Positions 1-10,656 of a stretch of 64,000 bases of DNA are shown one piece after another; position 1 is the stretch's first letter; the number at the start of each line of letters is the position of its first letter. The translations under genes were made by a program, and so were the position numbers. The stretch covers positions 27,492,628 to 27,556,627 of the forward strand of contig NC_088305.1 in the NCBI RefSeq assembly GCF_032854445.1, written 5' to 3'. The stretch is from Liolophura sinensis. Its lineage: Eukaryota; Mollusca; Polyplacophora; Chitonida; Chitonidae. Under the pieces are notes generated by a model. That model did no database searches and was not told the DNA's origin. It worked only from the letters and a program-made list of their open reading frames with translations.

Positions 1-1130
1 CTTCTTGTCAGACCACTTTTTGGCAGTATCACTGCAATCCCAGACCACTTTCAGACAGCACTGTTGCCATGACTACTGTTTTGACGCTGTTTTCCTTTTC
101 CGTACAAGCTCTGCTAGATACTTAAAACGAGATACACAATCCTCCTGTTGGAAAATGAAAGAGGCAAAGCCGTTAAGACACATTTCACTGGTATCTTGTA
201 CTGTATTCTTTCTTAACCGAAAGCTGTAGTAAATTTGGTCATCGTGAACAAAAAATCAAATTCTTACCACCACTTCTGTGGACCACTGCTTACATTCAAT
301 GCATGTAAAATTTGCTTGATACCAAATACACGTGCATGTTATATCAAAATAAAGTTCTTCAAAATTTATCTTCAAAATTAAACATCAATTCCGTGATTTC
401 TGCACTAGATATATAATGGGTATTACTTCAGTGTATATATGTTTGAATCCACTTTTTAGCCAAGATGGAAAATTTTCTAACCAGGTTTATTTTTCATATA
501 TTTAACAATATGATACAAAGCAGTAAGAACTGGATTTGAACTGACACCGCTAGCCAAGGCGTACACTACCCATATGAAATTTTTATGCATCATGTTAAGT
601 GATGCTGTTTAATATATACTGGGGCTAAGTTTTGTTACAGTGTTGCAATCTTAGCTATAAGCTGGTCACAGTATAACAGTATACCAACAATGAACAACAT
701 ATATACAATTGCTATATTGCACACTGGTGGTCTGTGTTTATATACTATGAATAACAACAATTTTATTTTATGTATTATGGAGTAAACCGACGCTAAAAGT
801 CCAAAAATAAAAATAAAACTGAAAAGTCAGCCTTACATTTTGTCCAAGCTTGAGAATATTATGAATTTCCTGTTTCTCAGGGCAATCTGATCATGTAAAT
901 AGGAATTTTCAGGAAAAATCGCTTGGACGGTTCAAATTTTCCAAAACTTAAATGATTTTCAAATCCATTTTTAATTTAATACCCTACTTCGACATTGAAA
1001 AATAATTTATATTACATGGCTTTGCAACACAAGGCCAAAGAAAACACAATGTTACTCCTGATTTATTTACATATTTATTTGATTGATATTTAGGGTTTTT
1101 ACATATTCACTTTAATAACACTACTGTTAC
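1..1130. other. Left edge: last visible DNAJC1 intron (partial)
   Basis: AT-rich noncoding DNA read as intron 9 of DNAJC1. I searched the minus strand for a terminal exon encoding an EDCIARYK-like end and found none. At about 531-590 a weak B-box-like stretch (GTTCAAATCC on the minus strand) hints at an old tRNA-derived SINE head; it is too decayed to call. No other feature is seen. Confidence 0.6.
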
Positions 1131-1504
1131 CTTTGTTTTTCCCGGGATATGATCAGCTATTCTCTCCCAGCGCTGATCTGTGCCTTTAGGATATTGCTTC
1201 AACGCCCACTCTAATATCATTTGTTGATTCTGAGTCCAAGAATCTGGTTGGTTCTCCTCGCTTGAAGTCTTGTTACCATGGGAACTGGACTGACTACAGT
1301 TGGAAACATTTTGTTGGCCACTTTTAACTATTACAACTTTTGCTGAATTTTTCAATGCTGTCCCTGAGTTTTTTTCCCGCACCTCTGGTTCAGCACCGTT
1401 GTCGTTGTCAGTGAATTCCACCTCTGTATTTGTGGAAATGATGTCATCACTAATGCTCCGCCCACCTTTAAACTTGACAGGTTTGTCTGAGATGCCAGTT
1501 AACC
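1131..1504 (-). CDS. DNAJC1: DNAJC1 exon 9: acidic linker and second SANT domain
   Basis: Two nt plus 124 codons. A low-complexity polar linker (residues about 363-445) leads into SWTQNQQMILEWALKQYP and QRWERIADHIPGKTK, most of SANT2. It ends at donor GTAACA in the same place where human DNAJC1 continues with an EDCIARYK-like segment. That continuation is not in positions 1-1130. Confidence 0.93.
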
Positions 1505-4500
1505 CTGGGGAAAATCAGACACATCTTGTCAATGTACATTTTTATTTACTTATCTATTTGATCACTGTTTTAACGCCATAAAATTTTCACTTAAATGACA
1601 GCTGTCAATTTTACGGTGGAGGAAACTGGAGTGCCTGGAGTAAACCACTGACCTTTGGCCAGTAATTGATGAACTTTACATAGGTGATGTATAGATACAC
1701 AGAATGATGTACAAAGCCCCAGGAATTTCCTAGATACTGTGTCATTATGATAACACATACTTAGGAACTTTCTTATTTTTGTTTTTTCTTCTTTCTTTTT
1801 TCAGGTGGGGAGAGAGCAGGGAAGGTCACACCTTTTACAAAAAGAAAAAAAAAAAAAAAAAACTTCTTCATTAAGCCCAGTGTGACATTATGTGTATTTA
1901 TTAAAATTTATCTTTATTTATTATGATGGGCTTTATAAATGTAGATGTAGAAATATCACTTGGACGAACTCAATGAGTATAAAATGTTTGCCAAAAAAAA
2001 AAGGACCAATAAAAATTGAATTTCACATTTTTTTACTTTGTGATTCATAGCCTAAGATTTCTTTCTTAAACATCAGACTGTAGTTTGAATATGAGAGAAT
2101 GAATGGTTCTTTACACAGAACAGATAGAGGAAGCCATGTACGATGATAAAATAACAACTGTTAGACTTACCTTGAGCTTGGGGGCTCACTGTTAATAAGT
2201 AGGATCCTTTTAGGGACTTTGATTTTGATATGACCTGCAGTGAGAGAGAAGCCGAGAAGTAGAATGAATGAACATTCCTCACAGAAGATATTAACACAAA
2301 AGATTAGATGAAAATGACAGTTTTACAGTCAAGAATTTGAACTGCAAGATGGGCTAACTGGATTATTTTGCAAGTGGTGTGGCACTTCTTTTTTCTGAAT
2401 ATTCACTTGGGGCCTCTGTGGCTCAGTTGGTTAGCACACTAGCGCAGCATAATGACCCAGTAGCCTCTCACCAATGCGATCGCTCTGAGTTCAAGTAAAG
2501 CTCATGCTGGCTTCCTCTCCGTCTGTACGTTGGAAGGTCTGCCAGCAACCTACAGATAACTGTGGGTTTCCCCTCTGCTCTGCTCGGTTCCTCCCACCAT
2601 AATGCTAGCCGCCGTCGTACAAGTGAAATATTCTTGAGTACGGCGTAAAACACCAATCAAATAAATAAATAAATAATATTCACCTAGCTAAAGGTAAAAT
2701 TTTTGTTAGTATTCTTCAAGTACATGTACGGTAAATGATCTAAAGTTTCACCCATGACTAACCTGCTCATTTAACCTGATTGTGACAGTTGTATTGATCT
2801 TAGTACAATGTTTTGAGGTTTGTTTGGAAGCTAGGGTGCTGTACTACTTGGAAAATGCAACATTTGGCACCAAAAGTGATATTTTATGACCTTAACTTAT
2901 TTGCCTCTAACAATGCCCTTTTTTGCAGAGGATTTTAGGTCATTTAGAGCAATCTAATTGTGGCAATAAGATCTATTTCACTACTGAAAACTGTATTAAT
3001 AGTGGGCAACACTTTTTGTGACGTTAAGAGTACCTGACCACTGGATATGGTGAACAAAGCTCACCACAGAATTCAAACTGAACATTTGAGAGTATTTAAC
3101 TATCTTCCAAAAAATAAACAGAAAAAAGAGATTCCATATTTTTACAGATAGCTTTCAGCTGTCCATTTGATGAGCCTTAATTCATTTTTCAGCATTCAAT
3201 TTACTAACAAAGCCAGCAGCCAGCTGACAGCAGCCAGCAGACAGCAGACAGCAGCCAGCTGACGGCAGCCAGCAGCCAGCACACAGCAGCCAGCTGACAG
3301 CACACAGTAGCCAGCAGCCAGCAGACAGCAGCCAGCTGACAGCAGCCAGCTGACAGCTGACAGCAGCCAGCAGACAGCAGCCAGCTGACAGCAGCCAGCT
3401 GACAGCTGACAGCAGCCAGCAGACAGCAGCCAGCTGACAGCAGACAGCAGACAGCAGCCAGCAGACAGCAGCCAGCAGCCAGCCGACAGCAGCCAGCAGC
3501 CAGCCGACAGCAGCCAGCAGCCAGCAGACAACAGACAGCAGCCAGCAGCCAGCAGACAGCAGCCAGCAGCCAGCAGCCAGCTGACAGTAGCCAGCAGCCA
3601 ATAGGAGACTCGAGGACGACCTACACAAAAGGTCCAAATCACAAAGGTAAAATACAGTTTTGTTCTGGTACATTGCAGTGCTTGTGTACTATATATTAAA
3701 ATGTATGTTATGAGCACACACACACTGATAACTGTGACATACTAAAGACAAGAGCAAAAGAATTGATAACTTTGGGCTGTATTATTACAGGCATGAAGGA
3801 GTTTTATGACTTCCCCATACAACTGCAGTACAAACTACTATTTAAAGTCTGTACCTGCTTGATGTACTTGACCATAACGTTATCACCAGAAACCCTAACA
3901 CAGTAAAATACATATACATGTGGCTCGTGACAAACCATTACCAAAAGTGGAAAAACATTGATTACCTCGCTCGGGGTCCTGCCAACCATCTCAGCCACCT
4001 TCTCCCATCGCTGACTCGTGCCCCCAGGGAATTTGGCCACAGCTTTTGCTAACAATCCCAATTCCTCATCAGTCCATTCCCCAGTCTGCACAAACAACAT
4101 GCATGTGTCACTGATTTCAATGTCATACTCAACAATTTTACACTCAAAGCTGAGGTGTGTTGCGATCAATACATACATGTAACTTTATGATTAAGTGTCA
4201 TCAACACGTACCTTTATGATTAAGTGTCATCAACACGTAACTTTATGATTAAATGTCATCAGCACATACCTTTATGATTACGTGTCATCAACACGTACCT
4301 TTATGATTAAATGTCATCAGCACGTACCTTTATGATTAAGTGTCATCAACACGTACCTTTATGATTAAGTGTCATCAGCACGTACCTTTATGATTAAGTG
4401 TCATCAACACATACCTTTATGATTAAGTGTCATCAGCACGTACCTTTGATTAAGTGTCATCAACACGTACCTTTATGATTAAGTGTCATCAGCACGTACC

Positions 4501-7500
4501 TTTATGATTAAATGTCATCAACACGTACCTTTATGATTAAGTGTCATCAACACGTACCTTTACAATTAAGTGTCCCCAGCACGTACCTTTATGATTAAGT
4601 GTCATTAGCGTGTACCTTTATGATTAAGTGTCCTCAGCACGTACCTTTATGATTTGCTTTTCATCTTCCTGTTTCGTGTCGTCCAGTGGTGAATACGACA
4701 CAACGTTTGACTGCTCGTATAGTTCTGGGGAATATTCTGGGAGCTCCACTTTTTTCCTCCTCTTTGGTTTCTTGACAACCTCTGCAGTGAAACAGAGGAT
4801 ATAAAGGCATGCTGAGTTTGTAGTCTTGTGTTTGTGTTACATGTGCCTAAAGGTAAATACAGATGTCGTAGAGGAAAATCAATATCACACCTCAAAAACA
4901 GAAATTTCTAAACAATTTGCAGTCATTAGAGATGGATGTTAAAGCTCCAACACAATTATCCCAAACTTTTGATATCCACTATAAAACAGATAAACGGGAC
5001 TCATGTCTTGTCACTCTTTACCAATATGAAAACAACTAGATAACTGAAGAGATAACTTGACAATAGAAATCATTCAACTGCACCTACACAACGCACTAAC
5101 CTATGACCATATCTGGCCACAGAAAAACGCTAACTGCCCACACACCCACTGCATCATTTGCTGTAAGATAATCTCACATGGCTATATATGCCCATAGATT
5201 CTCAATAACATTTACCCAAAGATAAAACCCACCAACTCATTAATCCTTGATCAAATCTGTCTAAGGACAAACTCCATCCACTATTCCATGACTCATTTCT
5301 ACTCCACTACAGACAGACCCACTTACTAACCTTTCTTCTTGACCACATACACACTTATTGTATCCCTGCCCACCTGTTATCTCCTCAGCCTCCTCTTCCT
5401 CTTTCTCCAGGGCTCTCTCTTTCTGTCTGGCGCGGAGCTCCACCACATAATCCCTGCATGCACCGTAGTATGAGGGCAGAGAGACAATCACATGGATGAC
5501 TAATCGGACACACTGGAATGGCAGGATGTCCTTGAACTGCGGGCGTGGCAGCTGCTGAAGCTCCTCTTTTAACAATTCGTCCATCTCCTCTTCCACCTCA
5601 GCTTTGTTTTTCTTCGCTTTCTTTTCCTTCTTCTTCCGCACAGATGTAAACAGCTCCTCCTGGAAAAATCAATCAACTGACTATTTGGTTCACTGATATA
5701 GCTGGATAAATTATAATGTATTTACAGCATGCACTACATGATGTATTCTTTAAGAAGTTAAACTAATATGGCAACCTGAAGATGCTTTGTGGGTTTCACA
5801 CAAGCTCAGCCAGATTTCTTCCCACCATAATGCTGGCTGTCCTTGTAAAAGTACTGTTATCCTGGGGTTAATGGATTCAGCAGATCTGATTTTGTTTGGT
5901 GCTGTTTGGTTTGATGTCACTTTTAATAATAGTTCTGTCATAGAGCATTCAAAAATGTTATGCATCTCCTTGGCCACCTGTCACAAAGCTGACATTTATA
6001 TCTGCACTGCTGCCTCACTGAAATGACATACCTAAGACACCAGACAGGACACCCAACTTAGTCAGAGTATACCAACACAACAAGAGGTCATAATGTTTGA
6101 TATTTCAAGGTCTTCAGAATGATGACAATGTTTAGAAGCATTGTAATATAACACTGAAGTATGTATATAACAACAACCTGCTTGGTATCATTTATGTGTC
6201 TGAAATTCTGAATATTTGCATGACTCAAAGTCACCTTTATGATGACCTGAGCTCAATTTAAGGTGTGAAAACGATTTCTACTGATTGAACATGTTCGCTT
6301 CCTCCTAGTGCAACCTTGTTCCAGATTTGTCCCTTCTTCGTCACCACACCTACCATTGTGAACTTCTTCTCTAAGTAGATGGACCAGACAACCAGGTAAT
6401 GTCCAGTGCTGAGGATGATAAACAAGAGCAGGGCCAGCTCAAGTAGCCCCATCTTCCGGACTCTCCGATAATAATACACTGGCATCCTCCAATCAGGAAG
6501 GCCATTCTGTAGGACCAGGTCATATCTGCAAACATGACAGTTAGAATCAATGCTATTGATTTCATTACCCAGGCTTACATTATGGCTAGAAACATTAAAC
6601 CTGAAACCAATGGGAGACTCAAGGACGAGCTACACAGAAGGTCCAAATGACAGTAGAACACATTGTTTTCTTCTGTGACCTTGCAGTCCGTGTGCACTTT
6701 ATATATGTTTTATCAGTACACCGATAGTTGTGACCTAATTCAGGAAAGAACAAGTGAGTTCCCTGCTTTGGACCATAGTGAGAAGGTCTGTCAGCAACCT
6801 GTGGATGGTCGTGGGTTTCCCCCCGTCTTTGCCCGGTTTCCTCCCACCATAATGCTGGCCGCCGCGGTCGTATAAGTGAAATATTCTTGAGTATGGCGTA
6901 AAACACAAATCAAATAAATAAATGAATAAAATATACATATATAACTTCCACCTAAAGAGAATGCTCTTCATTCTGTATATGTAAAAGTGACATAATCAGT
7001 CCAAGATTAATTCTACTTTACAGTACAGTACCTGATACTACAAAGTGCATGTATAAACTCACTGTTTCCTTCTGTTCTCATCCTTGAGGACTTCATACAC
7101 AGCCACCATCTGAAAGTTTTTAAAATTCATAACATTTTATCAGAATTAAAATACCACTAGACTTCCACTAAAATAAACAATGCTTATACTTTAACAATAA
7201 AGGTAATTAATTATGTTTCCTGCATCAAATAAAACACATGGGTTGAATCTAGCTGTGGCTAGTTCTGTTTGAAACCTGGCATATGGCAGTGGTTTACTTC
7301 AGTTCCTTCACCTATAACCTTGACTGAAAAGTAGTGTCATGTTAAAAATGCAATAAAATAAAATAAATGTAATATTAATCACATCTTCAATACATGCTGG
7401 TGTTTGAAAATTGACAATTACGTAATATGTTGCCTCACCTGTCTGAATTTTTCTCCTGCGTCCTCAGCTTTGTTTTTATCTGGGTGTAACTGTAGTGATA

Positions 7501-8315
7501 GACGCTTATACGCCTTCCGGATCTCAGATGATTTTGCAGCCTAAAAAAGTAAGATTTTTTTTATGATTTATGAGCATACTACCAAAAAAAAAACAAAAAA
7601 AAAAAGACACACTGGTTTTATCTTACATTCAAAAAATGTTAGGAAGAAAGAGTGTTGGTACTTTTGTAAATTTCTTTGTAAACACATTTTGTACTTAATC
7701 TTATCATAGGTCTAGAACTGAGGACCCTGAATAACAATGACATGAATCAGGACATGCTACATGTACATGTACCTACCTTACACCACATTTACTAATTCAC
7801 AGTTGAGTCTTTGCCATTCCAGCTCTAAGCCATTGATTTATTTATTTATCTATTTATTTGATTGGTGTTTTATGCCGTACTCGAGAAATCGGACAGAGCC
7901 CTGGGGAAAACCCATGACCAACCACAGGTTGCTGGAAGACCTTCCTATGTACGGCCAAAGAGTAAGTCAGCATGTGCTTGTCTTGAACTCACAGCAACGG
8001 CATTGGTGAGAGGCCCCCCTACGATCAATGATTCCCTACAGCCTAAAATGGTGAGTGTTGTCAGGAACATGTACCTAGTCAAGGCAGTGATTTCACTTTT
8101 CACTCCATTAGACTAAATTTCGATTTCGGTTTTGATCTACTGTCTGGTCGAAACTTTACCTGATCGACACCAAACAGTTCGTAAAAATTCTGGTTTATTT
8201 CCTCTACCAAGTCGAACAATTCCAGTTCTTCGTTGTCCCACGCTGAGCAGACTACTAATAACATTAGAAACAGAAGGGTGGTCGACAAGCGAAACGTCAT
8301 GATGTCTCTGGCCAT
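1131..8315 (-). CDS. DNAJC1: DNAJC1 (ERj1/MTJ1), ER-membrane J-domain co-chaperone with two SANT domains; 3' end off window
   Basis: Nine exons with GT-AG junctions and matching phases join into 486 residues. Seen in order: hydrophobic signal peptide (about 1-25); J domain (about 41-110) with HPD at 71-73; one membrane span (about 129-151) followed by a lysine-rich stretch; acidic/basic coiled region (about 170-255); first SANT domain (about 301-340, W304); linker with acidic and Ser/Thr patches; second SANT domain starting at W451 and cut at the last visible junction. This order matches vertebrate DNAJC1 (about 550 aa). In that family the lumenal J domain stimulates BiP ATPase, the basic juxtamembrane segment contacts ribosomes, and the SANT part is cytosolic or nuclear. 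The terminal exon (about 20-40 residues expected) was not found in 1-1130 and must lie left of the window. Met1 has a weak start context; Met6 has A at -3 and would still leave a signal peptide. Confidence 0.93.
2171..2234 (-). CDS. DNAJC1: DNAJC1 exon 8: short linker exon
   Basis: Twenty-one codons plus 1 nt, too short to stand out as an ORF. VISKSKSLKGSYLLTVSP aligns with the human VTTKAKQLKDSVTCSPG segment just after SANT1. Acceptor CTGCAG, donor GTAAGT; its phases fit both neighbours. Confidence 0.88.
2409..2676 (+). mobile_element. tRNA-derived SINE, near full length, with target-site duplication
   Basis: Starts GGGGCCTCTGTGGCTCAG with A box TGGCTCAGTTGG and a B-box-like GAGTTCAAG, then the family core (CCCACCATAATGCTAGCC) and end sequence (AATCAAATAAATAAATAA). 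It is flanked by an 11-bp duplication (AATATTCAC[T/C]T at 2398-2408 and 2675-2685). It lies in DNAJC1 intron 8/7 territory, antisense to the gene. Confidence 0.93.
2790..2960 (+). repeat. Dispersed repeat B, copy 1 (in DNAJC1 intron 7)
   Basis: Shares blocks such as TTTTGAGGTTTGTT, TACTTG and GCACCAAAAGT, in the same order and spacing, with 33060-33200. The two copies are clearly diverged. No termini could be defined and the class is unknown. Confidence 0.55.
3213..3602. repeat. Low-complexity CAGCAGCCAGCTGACAG array in DNAJC1 intron 7
   Basis: About 390 bp built from shuffled modules CAGCAGCCAG, CAGCTGACAG and CAGACAGCAG. On the minus strand it reads open as Cys/Trp/Leu/Ser-rich peptides in two frames. 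Those ORFs are products of the repeat, not genes: they lie inside an intron and have no family resemblance. Confidence 0.9.
3597..3754 (+). repeat. Dispersed repeat A, copy 1
   Basis: Matches 6607-6755: GGAGACTC, AGGACGA, CTACACA and AAGGTCCAAAT, then a TTCTGT..TTGCAGT block and a GATAACTGTGAC / GATAGTTGTGAC block in the same order. It directly abuts the CAGCAG array. Transposon class not recognised. Confidence 0.65.
3966..4085 (-). CDS. DNAJC1: DNAJC1 exon 7: first SANT/Myb-like domain
   Basis: Forty codons, phase 0 at both ends. WTDEELGLLAKAVAKFPGG followed by QRWEKVAEMVGRTPSE is a SANT three-helix pattern with its Trp residues in place. The acceptor is TGTGCAG and the donor GTAATC. The human protein has the same block (WTEEDLSQL...KFPGGTPGRWEKIA). 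Confidence 0.95.
4174..4660 (-). repeat. 29-bp minisatellite repeating the DNAJC1 exon 6 splice donor (about 17 units)
   Basis: On the gene's strand each unit contains ATAAAGGTACGTG followed by a variable TTGATGACACTTAATC segment. The first unit straddles the real exon 6/intron 6 boundary (donor at 4644-4643); about 16 more follow inside the intron. About 12 units keep GTACGT, two have GTATGT and one GTACAC; two have lost the donor dinucleotide at that spot. CAAC- and CAGC-ended units alternate over much of the array, suggesting a 58-bp dimer as amplification unit. Reading from the first donor into the repeat meets TAA within seven codons. Confidence 0.95.
4645..4781 (-). CDS. DNAJC1: DNAJC1 exon 6: linker before first SANT domain, ending in a repeated splice donor
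   Basis: Completes a Glu codon and encodes 45 residues from VVKKPKRRKKVELPEYSPEL to KQEDEKQIIK, matching the human KKVKKPKPEFPVYTPLE region. The acceptor is ACTGCAG. The exon ends ATCATAAAG with donor GTACGT. That exon end plus donor is also the first unit of a 29-bp minisatellite filling most of the following intron. Confidence 0.92.
5374..5659 (-). CDS. DNAJC1: DNAJC1 exon 5: charged juxtamembrane region
   Basis: Ninety-five codons plus 1 nt. It starts EELFTSVRKKKEKKAKK, a lysine-rich segment matching the part of the family that contacts ribosomes. Then come QLPRPQFKDILPFQ, an aligned family block, and a Glu-rich helix (KERALEKEEEEAEEIT). Acceptor TTCCAG, donor GTGGGC. Confidence 0.92.
5772..5855 (+). 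mobile_element. Degraded SINE fragment
   Basis: Keeps GGGTTTC..., TTTCTTCCCACCATAATGCTGGC from the SINE core, but the tRNA head and the A-rich end are lost. In DNAJC1 intron 4, antisense. Confidence 0.7.
6354..6525 (-). CDS. DNAJC1: DNAJC1 exon 4: end of J domain and transmembrane segment
   Basis: Completes Q102 and encodes 57 residues. NGLPDWRMPVYYYRRVRK is the conserved DNAJC1 juxtamembrane motif. The hydrophobic LELALLLFIILSTGHYLVVW forms the single membrane span, followed by SIYLEKK. The donor is GTAGGT after ATG, phase 0. The acceptor is TTTGCAG. Confidence 0.94.
6607..6755 (+). repeat. Dispersed repeat A, copy 2
   Basis: Partner of 3597-3754, about 3 kb away in another DNAJC1 intron and in the same orientation. 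A SINE fragment begins about 20 bp downstream. Confidence 0.65.
6776..6929 (+). mobile_element. 5'-truncated SINE
   Basis: Contains GAAGGTCTGTCAGCAACCTG, TGGTCGTGGGTTTCC, TCCTCCCACCATAATGCTGG and ends AATCAAATAAATAAATG. The tRNA-related head is missing. In DNAJC1 intron 3. Confidence 0.88.
7063..7109 (-). CDS. DNAJC1: DNAJC1 exon 3: J-domain helix III
   Basis: A 47-nt exon (15 codons plus 2 nt) encoding MVAVYEVLKDENRRK, the usual helix III/IV part of a J domain. It has a TTTCAG acceptor and a GTGAGT donor. The split Gln codon is completed by the first base of exon 4. Confidence 0.94.
7439..7540 (-). CDS. DNAJC1: DNAJC1 exon 2: J-domain helix II and HPD loop
   Basis: Thirty-four codons, phase 0 at both ends. 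It carries IRKAYKRLSLQLHPDKNK, containing the HPD tripeptide needed to stimulate Hsp70 ATPase. The acceptor is TTTTTTAG before GCTGCA and the donor is GTGAGG. Confidence 0.95.
7836..8024 (-). mobile_element. SINE with internal deletion (DNAJC1 intron 1)
   Basis: Sense to the gene. It has the TTTATTTGATTGGTGTTTTA end, then jumps from the ACTCGAGAA region to CAGAGCCCTGGGGAAAACCC. The TGCTGGCCGCC core has been deleted. It continues to the CATTGGTGAGAGGC block; the tRNA head is mostly lost. Confidence 0.85.
8160..8315 (-). CDS. DNAJC1: DNAJC1 exon 1: signal peptide and start of J domain
   Basis: Encodes residues 1-52. A leucine-rich stretch (TTLLFLMLLVVCSA) is followed by the family-typical acidic WDNEELELFDLVEE and then NFYELFGV, helix I of the J domain. 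The exon ends CAG with donor GTAAAG at 8159. Reading through the donor adds a short tail without J-domain similarity, so the splice is well supported. Met1 was chosen as the first in-frame Met; Met6 is an alternative. Confidence 0.93.
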
Positions 8316-8879
8316 ATGTAGTCACGGAAACTTTGCAGAGATACTAAAGCACTGATGTTACTGTTCTCAAACCAATTCTCATGTAATGTCACTTGCTTTA
8401 ATTTCACATCCACGGCATTGATCTTCAGTTTTTCACATCTATTCATCAGTTAATCAAAACACAAACCACGTTTGTTTTATCATTTCCTTCCTGCCACAAC
8501 ATCAACATCTGAAGCCGAAATATCTACCTCCACAAGCTAAAGAAGTGATTTCTACAGGGAGAGAACTCTAATGGTCACATTTACTGTTGAAGCCGATGAA
8601 AGCACATTGAGTAAAACAAGAACAGCGACGACAAGTGTGATGGCTCACAAACTGATGGTCACACGTAACCGGTGAAGTCCGGCCTCTTGTTCTGAGAGGG
8701 TGTGCGCTTCAAACCATACAGGCCTAAGCTGCATATTGACAAGATTGTCATTAGTTGTCTATTGTGTTCATATATTCTCAGTTGGTGTATGTATATGCTG
8801 TTGTTGTTGCACCTTTAACTTGGTCATATTCAGTTTGGATTGAATCAGCACGGACAAATGAACTTGAATTTGAATTACG

Positions 8880-9052
8880 TTTATTTATTTAGTTGACTGG
8901 TGTTTTACGCCGTACAGGTACTCAAGATTATTTCACTCATACGACGACGGCCAGCATTATGGCGGGAGGAAACCAGGCAAAACCCGTGTGAAACACTCGA
9001 CCATTCGCAGGTTGTTGAAGACCTTCCCACGTACGACTGACGTGGAAGCCAG
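8880..9052 (-). mobile_element. SINE, head truncated
   Basis: TTTATTTATTTAGTTGACTGG end, ACGACGGCCAGCATTATGG core, GCAGGTTGTTGAAGACC and a partial GGAAGCCAG. About 0.6 kb upstream of the DNAJC1 start codon. Confidence 0.87.
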
Positions 9053-9278
9053 AATAGATTTCGAATTATGAAGGACAGACAAACATGACAACATATGTAG
9101 GGGGCTAGCAGCTGAGCACGTCCTGTAAAACACATGCTGTTATCCATCATACAATCTCCATATCGTAAGTGACGAACAACGTACGCTAGGCCAACGGCCT
9201 GCGCACGTTCCATTTTCCCGCTCCAAAACTAGGACCATTGTCTTGTCATTGTCTTAAACCCATGGTACCAGTAAGTAC

Positions 9279-9312
9279 CTTTTTATGTTTTGTCGCGAAA
9301 GACGACAAAACA
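9279..9312. repeat. Short perfect hairpin
   Basis: ATGTTTTGTCG and its reverse complement CGACAAAACAT are separated by about 7 nt. The GGGGGCGGG tract follows at once. Possibly the terminus or internal hairpin of an unrecognised dispersed element. Confidence 0.6.
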
Positions 9313-10395
9313 TCTTGGGGGCGGGTTACTCCCTTAAGTTTTAATCACTAACCCTACAGAAAAACCGATCCAAGTGTCACAGGAATAAATTGAGCCAACT
9401 TCGACTTTCTCTCATTGAGAAAAACTGTTTATTCCCCGTGATCATATTTCACATCGTAATTGCGGTGCCCTCTGCCGTCATGTGCAAAGACTCTGAAAGA
9501 TTCTTTGTTCGTGATATTGTTCTCGTAGGCCTATGTTAATTCTAAAGGTGTATTTTTTAAAAAAATCATTATCAAGTATTGCCCGTTTTGACAATTTTGT
9601 GCTCAAGTTCATAACGATAAACTACTTATCAAGTTTGAAAGCCAGTCCGATTCGTGCATACATAACCTTTGAATATTTCATGGGTCTTTGGTTTTCGTGG
9701 AACAACTGCCCCAAATATTGTATAATTTTTACAGAATTTTGTGCGCAGATTCATTTTGTGTCCCCTCGCATCAAGTAGGAAAACCATCTTGCTCCATGCA
9801 TTTTAGGTCTTACATTCAGCATGGCAAATAATTTCTCTGAATTTGATTGGGGTATTCGTTTTCAAACTCAGTGTCAAAGTGTGCCTCGCAAATGGTAAAT
9901 ACTCCTGTCGGTCTCGAATTGAGTCATACATAAGACTTTAACATCGGTATTCTTTGCAGTACATCGCCTGGCGCTCAGTATAAGAGGCATATGCCAAGTA
10001 AGCATTTGTCGACCAGGTGTCGGTATATAGGTTGGGTGTCGTGTGTGGTGTCTACTTTAGTATTGTCTCGCATAAAAACATACCATGTACAAGGAGACAC
10101 TGTCGTGATAAGACCGAAACAATGTTGTAAGCGACGTTAAACCTTCGAACCGAACAAACATAAACTTTAAGCGCCGATATAAAGTAGCTGCTACCTGATT
10201 GTAAAATAGCACCTCCCTGACTAGATCTAAAACAGATTTACCCTGTCCACTGCCTAACCAATATAATTCTTGTGTATATGGAAAGTCCAGTATGTGATGA
10301 TTTTGACTGTATCTTGTAGGACCAGTTAAACATGCATTAAATAGGGATCATACCCAACGTTCATATTTTCTCATACAGTTTGTATTCCATTTTCG

Positions 10396-10656
10396 GGGGC
10401 CTCCGTGGCTCAATTGGTTAGCGCGCTAGCCACGATGGCCACGATTCTCTCACCAATGCGCTCGCTGTGAGTTCAAGTCCAGCTCATGCTTGCTTCCTCT
10501 CCGACCGCACGTGGGAAGGTCTACCAGCAACCTACGAATTGTCGTGGGTTTCCCACGGGCTCTGTCCGGTTTCCCCCCACCATAACACTGGCTGCCGTCG
10601 TATAAGTGAAATATTCTTGATTACGGCGTACAACACCAATCGAATAAATAAATAAA
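10396..10656 (+). mobile_element. Full-length SINE with 13-bp target-site duplication
   Basis: GGGGCCTCCGTGGCTCAATTGG head, TTCAAGTCCAGCTC B-box region, CCCCACCATAACACTGGC core and AATCGAATAAATAAATA end. The 13-bp flanks TATTCCA[T/C]TTTCG at 10383-10395 and 10657-10669 differ by one base, showing target-primed insertion. Confidence 0.95.

Noticed and set aside
3182-3723. Two overlapping minus-strand ORFs of 163 and 175 codons rich in Cys, Trp and Leu
   Set aside because: They translate a CAGCAGCCAG-type low-complexity array inside DNAJC1 intron 7; two frames are open at once and neither joins the gene.
4174-4660. CRISPR-like array, because of regular 29-bp repeats
   Set aside because: Repeats are directly abutting with no unique spacers, the genome is animal, and the units match the exon/donor junction.
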